Below, piece by piece: positions 16,493-26,131 of a stretch of DNA of 64,000 nt. Made by a program: the position numbers and the translations under genes. Below the pieces are notes generated by a model. The model did not search any database. It was not told the DNA's origin and saw only the letters and a program-made list of their open reading frames with translations. Position 1 is the first letter of the stretch; the number at the start of each line of letters is the position of its first letter. Origin of the DNA: Methylococcaceae bacterium (lineage in GTDB: Bacteria > Pseudomonadota > Gammaproteobacteria > Methylococcales > Methylomonadaceae); assembly GCA_006844705.1 (NCBI GenBank), contig SPJS01000199.1, positions 1-64,000 on the forward strand, given 5' to 3'.

Positions 16493-18769
16493 ATGAATAA
16501 CAATAGCGTGAAGAAAAAAAAGAAGACCTGTTCCGGTTGTGTTGCAATCAAATTGATGTGCAGAACGCATCGCCAGTTCTTCCCATTGTTGTGCATCGTA
16601 ATCCTGTTATGCATTACTTATGCAGCAGAGGCTAAACAACCGTCAGCGGCTTCTGATTCTTCTTTCAACGGAACGGTAGAAGAATTTCTGGCCGCTGCAG
16701 AACGGCTAAGAAACAGCGGTGACTTTGCCCCGGCCAAAAAAGTTCTTGATGCGGCTCTCGACCAGACCAGACAACACCAAGACAAAGCATTATCTGCCAA
16801 AGTCTATGGCGCGTTGGGTAATTTGTATGTCGCCACCGGCCCGCAACACATCGCGCAAAACTTTCTGACCCGGGCCGAAGCGCTGGCACGGGAAACAGGA
16901 CAGGCTGAATTGATCGCTGGCAGCCTGATAAATCTGGCGAATTTTTTTACATTCCAGCAGCAGTTTGAGCAAGCACAAGATGCGTTTAACCGCAGTCTGG
17001 AGTTTGCCAAAAAATCAAATAACCGGGTGCTGACGGCCAAATCATTAGCCAATGCCGCACGATTTTCGGCCCTGGCCAGGCAATTTAACTCATCGGAACA
17101 AACGCTCAAACAGGCCATGCTCGCGGTCAATTCAATCACCAATCAAAGCATTAAACACAAGCTGCTGCTTAATCTGGCCAGCACGTATATTGAATTGATG
17201 GAAAGCGCTACGCAGACGACAACAATCTATGCTGTTGACAGTTATCCATTACTGCTCAAGGCTGTAACCCATTATCAAGCCGCCAAGGATCAGGAGGGTG
17301 TGTCTTTAGCCAAAGGATTGCTGGGCAGAATCTATGAGTTGTCTGCACGCCATCAGGAAGCCCTGCAACTTACGCAACAGGCCTTGTTTGCAGCCCAGTT
17401 AAAAGGCAATAAATATCTGTTGTATCGCTGGTATTGGCAGCAGGCCAGATTGTTTCAGCAATTGAAAAAAACAGACCTTGCGATCAGCAGCTATCAGCAT
17501 GCGCTCGGCTTACTCGACAGCTTACGTTTTCAGCTGTTGGTGTCATATCGCCCTGCCGGTAGCGCGTTCGTCGAAATGATCGCGCCGGTCTATTCGCAAT
17601 ACATTGAATTATTGATTGAGCAAAACAGCAACCGGGTGGACAGCAGTCAGTATGCGGCCAATCTGACGCTCGTCCGCGATACCATAGAAAGCCTGAAAGC
17701 GGCTGAAATCAGGGATTATTTTGGCGATGCCTGTGTTGATGCATTGAAAGCCAAACAAAAACCTTTGTGGAAGACATCCACCCGTGCGGTGATAGTTTAT
17801 CCGGTGTTAATGGAAGACAGCTCCATCATGTTGATGGATTTTCCAGATGGCCGCTTGCACATGCACCGCATCCCCATGCCGTTGGATGAATTAAGCGGAT
17901 TAGTACGCCAGTTCCGCATCTTTCTGGAAAAACGCACAACCAATGAATATCGTATTCCAGGCAAGCAGCTGTATGACTTGTTAATCACCCCCATCGTGAA
18001 GGCCATCAACTCAAACGAGATTGACACGCTGGTTTTTGTCCCCGATGGTGCGTTATTCAGTATTCCACTGGGTGCACTATACGATGGCAAGCAACATTTA
18101 ATCGAACAATTTGCCACGGCAATTACGCCGGGGATCCTGCTGGTTGACCCCTCACCGCTTTCCAATCAGAAAATCAAGCCTCTATTGGGCGGCCTGAGTG
18201 AATCCGTAGATGACTATCCGCCACTTATTTATGTGGAAGAAGAACTGGATTTCATTAACAAACTGTATGGTGGCAACCTGTTATTGAATGATCAATTCAA
18301 GCCTGCTTTGCTGGAAGCCTCGCTGAGCGATCCGGATATTAACCTGCTGCATATTTCCACTCACGGCTTTTTGGGCAATTCGGTTGATAACAGTTATTTA
18401 CTGACGTATGACGGCAAGATTTCCATTAATTCACTGGCTGATTTCGTGGGTCGCTTTAAGTTCAGGGAGCAGCCACTGGAATTACTCGTATTAAGTGCCT
18501 GCGAAACCGCGCAGGGCGATAGCCGTTCTGCACTGGGCTTGTCCGGCATTGCCGTGCGTGCTGGCGCACGAAGCGCTATTGGCTCTCTTTGGAAAGTCAA
18601 TGATGGTGCCACCACCCAGTTAATGACGGAATTTTATCAACAATTTCAACAACCCGGCATATCCAGAGCCGCCGCGTTGCAACAGGCAAAAATATCGGTC
18701 ATGCAAAATCTGCAGTATCGCCATCCGGGGTATTGGTCGGCCTTTTTATTGATCAATAACTGGCTGTAA
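16493..18769 (+). CDS. TPR-repeat protein with C-terminal CHAT (caspase-like) domain
   Basis: 758 residues. A basic N-terminus and hydrophobic segment (FPLLCIVILLCITYAAEA) predict export or membrane anchoring, so the rest is likely periplasmic. Residues about 60-390 are tandem TPR-like helices (ALGNLYVATGPQHIAQNF, SLINLANFFTFQQQFEQAQ and similar units). Residues about 450-758 form a CHAT domain with the caspase-like dyad: His in LLHISTHGFLG (about residue 623) and Cys in LSACETAQGDSRSALG (about 670), then AGARSAIGSLWKVND. CHAT proteins are separase/caspase-related peptidases or scaffolds. It starts a four-gene cassette, 3 bp before the cyclase. Catalytic activity is inferred from the intact dyad only. 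Confidence 0.92.
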   Translation: MNNNSVKKKKKTCSGCVAIKLMCRTHRQFFPLLCIVILLCITYAAEAKQPSAASDSSFNGTVEEFLAAAERLRNSGDFAPAKKVLDAALDQTRQHQDKALSAKVYGALGNLYVATGPQHIAQNFLTRAEALARETGQAELIAGSLINLANFFTFQQQFEQAQDAFNRSLEFAKKSNNRVLTAKSLANAARFSALARQFNSSEQTLKQAMLAVNSITNQSIKHKLLLNLASTYIELMESATQTTTIYAVDSYPLLLKAVTHYQAAKDQEGVSLAKGLLGRIYELSARHQEALQLTQQALFAAQLKGNKYLLYRWYWQQARLFQQLKKTDLAISSYQHALGLLDSLRFQLLVSYRPAGSAFVEMIAPVYSQYIELLIEQNSNRVDSSQYAANLTLVRDTIESLKAAEIRDYFGDACVDALKAKQKPLWKTSTRAVIVYPVLMEDSSIMLMDFPDGRLHMHRIPMPLDELSGLVRQFRIFLEKRTTNEYRIPGKQLYDLLITPIVKAINSNEIDTLVFVPDGALFSIPLGALYDGKQHLIEQFATAITPGILLVDPSPLSNQKIKPLLGGLSESVDDYPPLIYVEEELDFINKLYGGNLLLNDQFKPALLEASLSDPDINLLHISTHGFLGNSVDNSYLLTYDGKISINSLADFVGRFKFREQPLELLVLSACETAQGDSRSALGLSGIAVRAGARSAIGSLWKVNDGATTQLMTEFYQQFQQPGISRAAALQQAKISVMQNLQYRHPGYWSAFLLINNWL

Positions 18770-18772
18770 TTA

Positions 18773-20668
18773 ATGTCCAGGCTTATTGAGGTTTTTTCAC
18801 GCCGTCCTGTCATGGGCGTGTTTATCGCGCTGTTGATCAGTGCCAGTGTGATCGCGTTGAAATCCAATGCCTTTTTACAAGCTTTTGAATTGTGGGTGTT
18901 TGATCGCTATCTGCCCTATCGGGTGCAAGCATCATCTTCTCCACCTATCGTGCTGGTCACCATTACCGAAACCGATATCCAGCGCTTTGGTCATCCGCTG
19001 GACGATGCGACCATGGCGCAGGCTTTGAGCAAAATACTGCACTACAAGCCTGCCGTCATTGGCGTTGATATTTACCGTGACCTGCCCAGCCGTGGTCGCC
19101 CCGAATTTATCCAGTTACTTGCTGAACATTCCAATATTTTTTTGATTGAAAAGCGTCTGGGTGAGCAGGTCTTACTGCCTGATGACCTGCTGCCCGTGGT
19201 TGTCAGCGGATTTTCCGATCTTGTGCCGGATCACGATGGCGTGATTCGCCGTGCACTGTTGATGTACTGGGATGACCAGCAACAGGCCCACTTGTCTTTG
19301 GCCATGAGCCTGGCGTTAAGCTGGCTTAACCAGGCCGCCATTGTCCAGTCGGCTGATCCCGATACAGCGGGCGGATTTCGTCTGGGCAACACCGCCATTT
19401 CGCGTTTTGAACAACAGCACGGCGGCTATGCACGCGTTGATGATGGCGGATACCAGCTGCTCATGGATTATGCGTATGGCAACCAGTCATTCGAACACAT
19501 CACCTTGTCAGCATTGTTCGATGAACAGGCCGAATTATCTCGCTTAAGTAACAACATTGTCATTCTCGGTTCAACCAGCAGTTCGGTGCAGGACAGCCAC
19601 GAAACGCCGTTCAGCGCCGTAGATAATGCGCCCCGCTATGGTATAGAAATTCATGCACATATCGTAGATCAACTGGTGCGTAGCGGCCAGAACCTTGCCC
19701 GTGCATTTCGCTTCATATCGGAATGGCAGGAACATCTTCTGATCGCGACATTATGTTTATGCGGTGCGTTTATGGGCGTTTATTACCGATCTATCCCACA
19801 GATGACGATGACCTTGATGTGCTGGCTTGCTGCATTATTCGGCCTCCCGTTTGCCCTGTTTATTTACGGCCTATGGCTGCCAGTGATTGGATTATCGCTG
19901 GCCTGGCTATCCTCTTTTTTCACCGGCAGCATTTATTGTGGCTATATGGAAAACCGCGAGAAAAAAATGGTGATGATGTTGTTCGGCAAATATGTCACTG
20001 AAAAAGTCGCGATGGATTTATGGCAAAAACGCGATTTATTCTTGCACGGCGGTCGCCCAAAGCCGGTGAAACTCACCGCTACAATTTTGATTACCGACTT
20101 CAAAAATTTTACCACCGCAGTTGAAAGCATGCCGCCCGAGCAGGTATTAATCTGGCTGAATCGTTATATGTCGGCGATGACGGAAATCATAGAGGCTCAT
20201 GGCGGGATGGTGGAGGATTATGCCGGGGACGGTATCAAAGCCTGCTTTGGCGTGCCTTTGCCACGATCGGAGGATGAAATCATCGAAGATGCGGATAACG
20301 CGGCGCAATGCGCCCTGGCGATGGGGAAAAAATTCGTCGAATTAAATCAGTCTTTCACTGCAGATGAAATCAAATTGAATAAATTGCGCCTGGGTATTTG
20401 CAGCGGCCAGGTCACAGCGGGTAGCATCGGTAGTGATCATCGAATGTCATATACCACGATAGGAGACACTGTTAATGTTGCCGCGCGACTGGAAAACTTT
20501 GATAAGGAAGGGTTTGATCAGGAACAGGATGCCTACAGAGTGCTTATCGATGATTCTACGAAACAAATGCTTTCTCATCGTTTTAATTGTCAACTAATGG
20601 GTGAATATTACCTTAAAGGGCGCACGAAAATCAGTAAAATATACCGCATATTCAACGCGCAGGAATAA
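18773..20668 (+). CDS. CHASE2-domain class III adenylate/guanylate cyclase
   Basis: 631 residues. One N-terminal membrane helix (PVMGVFIALLISASVIAL) precedes a CHASE2 sensor domain (about 40-310; note FDRYLPYR, VLVTITETDIQRFG, DIYRDLPSRG, VILGSTSSSVQD), then three membrane helices (about 320-400). The cytoplasmic class III cyclase domain has the first metal aspartate in LITDFKNFT (about 440), the second in YAGDGIKACFG, and YTTIGDTVNVAARLE near the end. It makes cAMP, or possibly cGMP, in response to a periplasmic cue. It lies 3 bp after the CHAT gene. CHAT, CHASE2, DUF928 and TpsB proteins are known mostly from cyanobacteria and some proteobacteria. Confidence 0.93.
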   Translation: MSRLIEVFSRRPVMGVFIALLISASVIALKSNAFLQAFELWVFDRYLPYRVQASSSPPIVLVTITETDIQRFGHPLDDATMAQALSKILHYKPAVIGVDIYRDLPSRGRPEFIQLLAEHSNIFLIEKRLGEQVLLPDDLLPVVVSGFSDLVPDHDGVIRRALLMYWDDQQQAHLSLAMSLALSWLNQAAIVQSADPDTAGGFRLGNTAISRFEQQHGGYARVDDGGYQLLMDYAYGNQSFEHITLSALFDEQAELSRLSNNIVILGSTSSSVQDSHETPFSAVDNAPRYGIEIHAHIVDQLVRSGQNLARAFRFISEWQEHLLIATLCLCGAFMGVYYRSIPQMTMTLMCWLAALFGLPFALFIYGLWLPVIGLSLAWLSSFFTGSIYCGYMENREKKMVMMLFGKYVTEKVAMDLWQKRDLFLHGGRPKPVKLTATILITDFKNFTTAVESMPPEQVLIWLNRYMSAMTEIIEAHGGMVEDYAGDGIKACFGVPLPRSEDEIIEDADNAAQCALAMGKKFVELNQSFTADEIKLNKLRLGICSGQVTAGSIGSDHRMSYTTIGDTVNVAARLENFDKEGFDQEQDAYRVLIDDSTKQMLSHRFNCQLMGEYYLKGRTKISKIYRIFNAQE

Positions 20669-20675
20669 TAAGCTT

Positions 20676-21455
20676 ATGAAAATTCAACACACACTTTATT
20701 TATCTGGCGTTCCTCTCGCTCTGTCCATGTTCAGTGCGCCTGTGTTGGCAGAGGAAACAGTATCTATCCCTGGTTATTCCTCTCAAGCAGACAAAGCTCC
20801 GGTTGTAGCAGCCCCGCGTAAATCCCCCTTTTTACAGGTCGTGTATATTCCGCCGTCACTGGATAAAGGCCGTCCGACCATGCGTACCAGTGCCGGGGGG
20901 ACGCGCGCTGTAGAAAGCGCCTACAGCGCAGGCACTGAAAAGCTCAGACTGACCCTGCTGAGTCCAAATCATGTTGCACGCAGTTTACATCCACAGCCTA
21001 TGATGTATTGGCATCTATCGGGCGATAGCAAATTCACTATGCTGTTTACGTTGACCGAAGTTGATGCGATCAACCCACTGATCGAAAAAGTCATGCCATC
21101 CTCCGGCAAAGGGTTTCATTCAGTTTCACTGGCTGATTACGACATCAGCTTAGAGACGGGCAAAACCTATGAATGGTCGGTCAGCCTGATAAAAGATGCC
21201 GTTCATCTGTACCCGACATCAGGTGATATCGTGGAAAAAGCGTTTTTACAAAAAATGGATGATTCAGCATTCAGCGTGAGCGTAGCGTCTCCTCTGACAA
21301 ACGTACAACAGGCAGCTGAACTAGCAAAGCAGGGCTTTTGGTATGACCCGTTGACGCTGATTATGGGCAAACAGCCAAATAACACATCAGATGCGATGCA
21401 AGTGCAGCTGCGCGCTGATTTTCTCCGACAGATAGGACTGATCGAACTGAATTAA
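20676..21455 (+). CDS. DUF928 domain-containing secreted protein
   Basis: 259 residues from the ATG at 20676, which gives a clean signal peptide (LYLSGVPLALSMFSAPVLA, cut before EETVS). The mature part has the DUF928 pattern: a basic PPSLDKGRPTMRTSAGGTR motif, LTLLSPNHVARSLHPQPMMYWHL, and a beta-rich core with YDISLETGKTYEWSVSLI, then a helical C-terminus (WYDPLTLIMGKQP). The domain's function is unknown; it is typically exported and encoded near CHAT and CHASE2 genes. It lies 7 bp after the cyclase and 1 bp before the TpsB gene. Confidence 0.85.
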   Translation: MKIQHTLYLSGVPLALSMFSAPVLAEETVSIPGYSSQADKAPVVAAPRKSPFLQVVYIPPSLDKGRPTMRTSAGGTRAVESAYSAGTEKLRLTLLSPNHVARSLHPQPMMYWHLSGDSKFTMLFTLTEVDAINPLIEKVMPSSGKGFHSVSLADYDISLETGKTYEWSVSLIKDAVHLYPTSGDIVEKAFLQKMDDSAFSVSVASPLTNVQQAAELAKQGFWYDPLTLIMGKQPNNTSDAMQVQLRADFLRQIGLIELN

Positions 21456-21456
21456 T

Positions 21457-23208
21457 ATGGTGTTATCTGGCGTGCTAAAACCGAGACTTTTGATACTATT
21501 AATTCTCAGTTCCAGTATTAACCTGGTGGGTGCGGCAACGCCTTCGGTGCCTGACCGGGTTGTCGATACGCTTAGTCTGCCGGATGACAGCATAGACCCT
21601 CTCCCCGAGCTTCCGGCAGAAACCCATCAACCCGAGCCTCTGCAACTCCCTGTTTTACCCAAACCCAGCAATCAGCAATTATCATCCATGTTGACGATTC
21701 AGGTTAAACACATCAGGCTTCGTGGCAACACTGTCTTCACTGATGACGACCTTGTCCATATCATCAGCCCCTATCTCAACCGGGCCATCAGCTCGGCAGA
21801 CTTGTTTGATTTACGCAATTTGCTGACCCATTTTTATATTCAGGCGGGTTATGTAAATTCCGGCGCGGTGATTCCTGATCAGTCCGTAAATGGCGGCATC
21901 CTGTACATTGATATTGTTGAGGGAACGCTGAACGATATTCTGGTTGCGGGTGACAATTGGTTACAAAAGAGCTATATTCGCGACCGCCTGTACATTGGCA
22001 ATGAGCGGGTCCTGAACATTCAGCAACTGCAACAGCGCATCAAAGTGCTGCAACAGGACAAGCTGGTTGAACGGATTAATGCGGAACTGACACCCGCCGG
22101 TCAGCCTGGCGAAAGCCTTTTGAAGGTACGGGTTGAAGAAAGCCGTTTTTTTGATTTCGGGGTCACTTTCAATAATCACCGCAGCCCCAGCATCGGTGAA
22201 TACCAGGGCGAATTCAACGCCGCCATCCATAATGTCACCGGTTATGGCGACGCCCTTTATGGCCGGTTTGCCTTAACTGAAGGCATCGACAGTTATGCAG
22301 CCCATTATTCCATCCCGCTGACCGCGCACGACACCCGTCTGCGCATCTACTATGATCAGAATGATGCTAATATTATTGAGCAACCGTTTGATTTGCTTGC
22401 CATCCAGAGTATCAACAAGAATTATGGTATCGAATTAAGTCAGCCAATTTATTTTTCCCCACGTAACATGTTGATAAATTCACTCACACTGGAGCGCAGA
22501 AAAAGCACGCTGACATTCCAGCTGCCGGGCAGTCCTCGCGAACCCTTTCCTTCGGTGACCGATGATGGCAAAACCGAGTTGTATGCGTTTCGGTTCAGAC
22601 AGGAATGGCGTCATCGCTCAACCAATCATGTCATCGCATTGCGTTCCACGATGAATTTTGGGTTTGATGTCACCCCGTTGCGGGTTGATAACGTACAAAT
22701 CAACAAAGACCACTTCTTTTCCTGGCAGGGCCAGTTTCAATGGGTGCAACGGATTCCGCACACTGATATTCAATTTCTGCTACGCACTAATGCCCAGTTA
22801 AGCGATGAAAACGTGTTACCCATGGAAAAATTTTCCATGGGCGGCGCACGTTCCGTGCGTGGTTTCAGAGAAAATCAACTGGTCAGAGATATTGGTGTCA
22901 CCACCTCGGCGGAAGTGCGCGTCCCGCTGTTCAAACTTCCCCTCCCCTGGGTACACGATGCGCCATCCGATGGTAGCGTGCAACTGGCGGCATTCTACGA
23001 TTTTGGCTGGGGCGAACAAAATCTGGAAACATCAAGCTCTATCCCCGAGCACATCTCCTCAGTCGGCCTCGGCCTGCGCTGGACTCCAACCCCAAAAATT
23101 CACAGCGAAATCTACTATGCGTTTCCACTGAGAAATGTTGAAGAAGCTGAAGAGGACTCCCTGCAAGAGCAAGGCTTGAGCTTTTTTGTCAATGTTGATT
23201 TGTATTGA
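21457..23208 (+). CDS. TpsB/ShlB-family outer-membrane two-partner secretion transporter
   Basis: 583 residues. A signal peptide (LLILLILSSSINLVGA) and proline-rich linker (residues 40-75) precede a POTRA domain (IQVKHIRLRGNTVFTDDDL, then VNGGILYIDIVEGTL) and a second POTRA-like region. The C-terminal 350 residues form a 16-strand-type barrel with the conserved lid-lock motif SVRGFRENQL. TpsB proteins export a large TpsA passenger carrying an N-terminal TPS domain. No TpsA gene is in this cassette or elsewhere in the window, so the passenger is distant, or the POTRA barrel serves the DUF928/CHAT proteins. It is the last gene of the cassette. Confidence 0.93.
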   Translation: MVLSGVLKPRLLILLILSSSINLVGAATPSVPDRVVDTLSLPDDSIDPLPELPAETHQPEPLQLPVLPKPSNQQLSSMLTIQVKHIRLRGNTVFTDDDLVHIISPYLNRAISSADLFDLRNLLTHFYIQAGYVNSGAVIPDQSVNGGILYIDIVEGTLNDILVAGDNWLQKSYIRDRLYIGNERVLNIQQLQQRIKVLQQDKLVERINAELTPAGQPGESLLKVRVEESRFFDFGVTFNNHRSPSIGEYQGEFNAAIHNVTGYGDALYGRFALTEGIDSYAAHYSIPLTAHDTRLRIYYDQNDANIIEQPFDLLAIQSINKNYGIELSQPIYFSPRNMLINSLTLERRKSTLTFQLPGSPREPFPSVTDDGKTELYAFRFRQEWRHRSTNHVIALRSTMNFGFDVTPLRVDNVQINKDHFFSWQGQFQWVQRIPHTDIQFLLRTNAQLSDENVLPMEKFSMGGARSVRGFRENQLVRDIGVTTSAEVRVPLFKLPLPWVHDAPSDGSVQLAAFYDFGWGEQNLETSSSIPEHISSVGLGLRWTPTPKIHSEIYYAFPLRNVEEAEEDSLQEQGLSFFVNVDLY

Positions 23209-23524
23209 ACGGGTAGGTCATCGATCGTACTCTGATCACTCACAATCAGCAGTAATTTTAAATGATGCACGTTGCGAACATGCACAAATCAGATATCAGC
23301 GTCATCACGTCTGATGAAAATGAACATGGTTGATAAATCTTTTGTTCAGTCAAAATAGGTTTGCTTCATACTTAAAGTATTGCAAAAATACATGTGATTC
23401 TTTTTCAGTATCAGTATTCACAATCTCTAATTCTGTGACATAGTTTCAATTAAGAATTAAGGCACATTTTTGCGCTAAGAATGAATATTTATAAACATAT
23501 TTCTCCATTTAATACAGGTGAAAG
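23209..23524. other. AT-rich intergenic leader before the glycan locus
   Basis: 316 bp without a supportable gene. It separates the TpsB cassette from the glycan locus and should contain that locus's promoter. No JUMPstart/ops element (GGCGGTAG) and no clear terminator were seen in it. Confidence 0.5.
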
Positions 23525-25312
23525 TTGAATAATATCAAGAAAAAATCTGTACTAAAAAAAGAAAAACTTCAATTCCATGACCTTTCACGTGTCTGGAGTA
23601 TTTTACCTACCTCGAAAAAGCCAAAAGCTCTTATATTGCTTGGCTTGATGATTATTGGAATGTTGCTGGAAATGTTAAGTGTCGGGTTTATCCTTCCCAT
23701 AATTGTTCTGCTGAACGATACTCAGCTGGCAGCAAACAATCCGTATTTACTCAACATATTGGCCTTTCTGGAATATCCGAGCCAGACGAGATTGATGATG
23801 ATTGCAGTATTCTTTCTTCTTGTTGTATACAGTTTGAAGAATGCCTATCTAGCGGTTCTGGTCTGGATACAATCGAAGTTCATATTTAATACTCAAATAG
23901 AATTATCAGGCGAACTATTCAAAAGATATTTGTATCAGCCCTATACCTATCATATTCAAAAAAATTCAGCAGCGCTCATCAATAACCTGCAAGTAGAGCT
24001 AAATCTCTTCATTGTTTATATGTTAAGTCCTGGCATGATGGTTATTGCAGAGGGGATGGTCGTATTTGGGCTAGTGGGGCTTTTGCTGGTTTATGAGCCT
24101 GTAGGGACTTTGATGGCTTTTGGAATTTACCTGGTCGCTGGCGGCTTATTTTTGATACTGACTAGAAAAAGGATAAGTAACTGGGGCAAGCAAAGACAGA
24201 CGCAGGAAGAATTACGCATGAAACACGCGCAACAGGGATTGATCGGAATTAAAGATGTGAAGATTTTTGCCAAAGAAATGTTTTTTCTCGAACAATATAA
24301 AAAACATTCTTCATTAAGTCTGCGGATGAACCAGCGCAACTCATTTGTTCATAGCTTAACTCGGTTATGGTTAGAAGTTTTAGCAATTTTAGGTTTAACT
24401 TTATTGTTTACAGGCATGTATTTACAGGGTAAATCGCTAAATGAAATTCTACCTGTATTGGGTTTGTTTGCCGCAGTGTCGTTTCGTTTGATGCCATCAA
24501 TAAGTCGTATTGTGAGTGCTACTCACCATTTACGGTTTGGGCATGCCGTCACTGAAGTGATCTTTCAGGAATTTAATAACACAAAATTAAAATCAGATAT
24601 CACTCATCATGAAAATATGTCCTTTAAACAAGACATCTCGCTGGAGGATATATCATTTCAATATCCGTCAGCAGAGAAGAGTGCTTTGGACAATATCAAT
24701 TTATCTTTAAAAAAAGGCCAAATGATTGGGTTTGCTGGGCCAAGTGGATCAGGCAAAAGTACATTAATTGATCTTTTATTAGGATTGTTATCTCCTACCA
24801 AGGGCAAGATTGTGGTGGATGGTCATGATATTAAAAACAATCTAAGAGGGTGGCAAAAAAATATTGGGTACGTGCCGCAATCTATCTATTTAACGGATGA
24901 TACGTTGAGAAACAACATTGCTTTTGGATTGGCTGAGCATGAGATTGATAACAATGCAATTCAGCAGGCTTGTTCTGTCGCACAATTGAGTCAGTTAATT
25001 GATGAGCTGCCTAATGGCTTGGATACAATTTTAGGAGAACACGGGATACGATTGTCAGGCGGACAAAAACAGAGAGTGGGTATCGCTCGCGCCTTGTATC
25101 ATAACCCTGAAATTTTATTATTGGACGAAGCAACGAGTGCGCTGGATACTGATACCGAAACGGCAGTGATGAATTTGGTAACAGCGTTAAAAGGGCAAAG
25201 GACAATATTAATAATTGCCCATCGGTTATCTACATTAGACGAGTGTGATTTAATATATAAAATTGAACAGGGAAGAATTACATCAGTAAATGAAACGAGT
25301 GTGCACTTATGA
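23525..25312 (+). CDS. ABC exporter (fused permease-ATPase), likely glycan-lipid flippase
   Basis: 595 residues starting at a TTG preceded by CAGGTGAAAG. An exporter-type transmembrane domain with about six helices fills residues 35-330 (ILLGLMIIGMLLEMLSVGF, MMIAVFFLLVVYSL and others), and the nucleotide-binding domain fills 365-595, with Walker A GPSGSGKST (about 405), the Q-loop IGYVPQSIYL, signature LSGGQKQR and Walker B ILLLDEATSALD. Layout resembles PglK and MsbA, which flip lipid-linked sugars. As first gene of the glycan locus, overlapping the next gene by 4 bp, it probably flips a lipid-linked oligosaccharide or repeat unit. The substrate is inferred from context. Confidence 0.88.
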   Translation: MNNIKKKSVLKKEKLQFHDLSRVWSILPTSKKPKALILLGLMIIGMLLEMLSVGFILPIIVLLNDTQLAANNPYLLNILAFLEYPSQTRLMMIAVFFLLVVYSLKNAYLAVLVWIQSKFIFNTQIELSGELFKRYLYQPYTYHIQKNSAALINNLQVELNLFIVYMLSPGMMVIAEGMVVFGLVGLLLVYEPVGTLMAFGIYLVAGGLFLILTRKRISNWGKQRQTQEELRMKHAQQGLIGIKDVKIFAKEMFFLEQYKKHSSLSLRMNQRNSFVHSLTRLWLEVLAILGLTLLFTGMYLQGKSLNEILPVLGLFAAVSFRLMPSISRIVSATHHLRFGHAVTEVIFQEFNNTKLKSDITHHENMSFKQDISLEDISFQYPSAEKSALDNINLSLKKGQMIGFAGPSGSGKSTLIDLLLGLLSPTKGKIVVDGHDIKNNLRGWQKNIGYVPQSIYLTDDTLRNNIAFGLAEHEIDNNAIQQACSVAQLSQLIDELPNGLDTILGEHGIRLSGGQKQRVGIARALYHNPEILLLDEATSALDTDTETAVMNLVTALKGQRTILIIAHRLSTLDECDLIYKIEQGRITSVNETSVHL

Positions 25313-26124
25313 ATGAATTTATGAATGAGAGTGATCAGAAGTTACATAGAGAAATTCATAAACAAATGATGGCAATAAGCCCGGAGAATATTTTTTCCCC
25401 GCGGGTCAACGTCTTTAAGGAGTTAGAAAAAAAATTAGACTTGAAGGTCTCAGGAACAGTCGCTGATATTGGATGTGGAAATGGTTATGCATCTATCTGG
25501 ATGGCGAAATTTTTAAAGCCTGAAATGGTTTTTGCCATTGAGGCATCAGAAATGGCGGTAAAAGAATTATTGCCTCGTAACATAGTGCATCATCATGTAG
25601 AAAATAAGGTAAAACCGTTGCATGCAAGTTTTGATAGCCTGCCTTTCGTGAAAGAAATTGATTTTGTAATTAGTTTTGGCGCATTACATCATTCCAGGTG
25701 TTTGTTGTCGACGATGATGTCCGTAAGCAAAAGTTTAAAACAAGGTGGATATCTAATTGCTCAAGAACCTGTTATGCCAAATACAACGAGTAATACGGAC
25801 TATATTAATAAGTACAATAGTGTTGAAACTATGCATGGATTACGGATAAAAAATGGCGAGAGATATGATTGCTTTTTTAGGGAAGCGGAATACATCACTG
25901 CTGCATCATTTTCTGGCCTGGATTTAATTTATTATGATGATTTTAGACAAACTCGAGGCTTAACTGGAATTAAAGTTGCCTTGAGAAATTTATTGACGGC
26001 CTTGGGATTGATCCAAGACCAGCGAAAATATAGTTATCAGAAAATGTTAATGAAAAAAATCATTGTGTTTAAGAAATCTGAAGTCGACTATATCCCTCAT
26101 TTATGGTCGCCTTTAGCAAAATAA
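25309..26124 (+). CDS. SAM-dependent methyltransferase (class I)
   Basis: 271 residues. The Rossmann core shows the SAM loop VADIGCGNGYASIWMAKFL (motif I), the acidic end of strand 2 in FAIEASEMAV, and IDFVISFGALHHSRCLLSTM for motifs II-III (GALHH is typical of sugar or lipid methyltransferases), then SKSLKQGGYLIAQEP. It begins within the stop of the ABC gene (ATGA). The ATG at 25321 is an alternative start. In this locus it probably methylates a sugar; the acceptor is unknown. Confidence 0.87.
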   Translation: MNEFMNESDQKLHREIHKQMMAISPENIFSPRVNVFKELEKKLDLKVSGTVADIGCGNGYASIWMAKFLKPEMVFAIEASEMAVKELLPRNIVHHHVENKVKPLHASFDSLPFVKEIDFVISFGALHHSRCLLSTMMSVSKSLKQGGYLIAQEPVMPNTTSNTDYINKYNSVETMHGLRIKNGERYDCFFREAEYITAASFSGLDLIYYDDFRQTRGLTGIKVALRNLLTALGLIQDQRKYSYQKMLMKKIIVFKKSEVDYIPHLWSPLAK

Positions 26125-26131
26125 AATTAAC

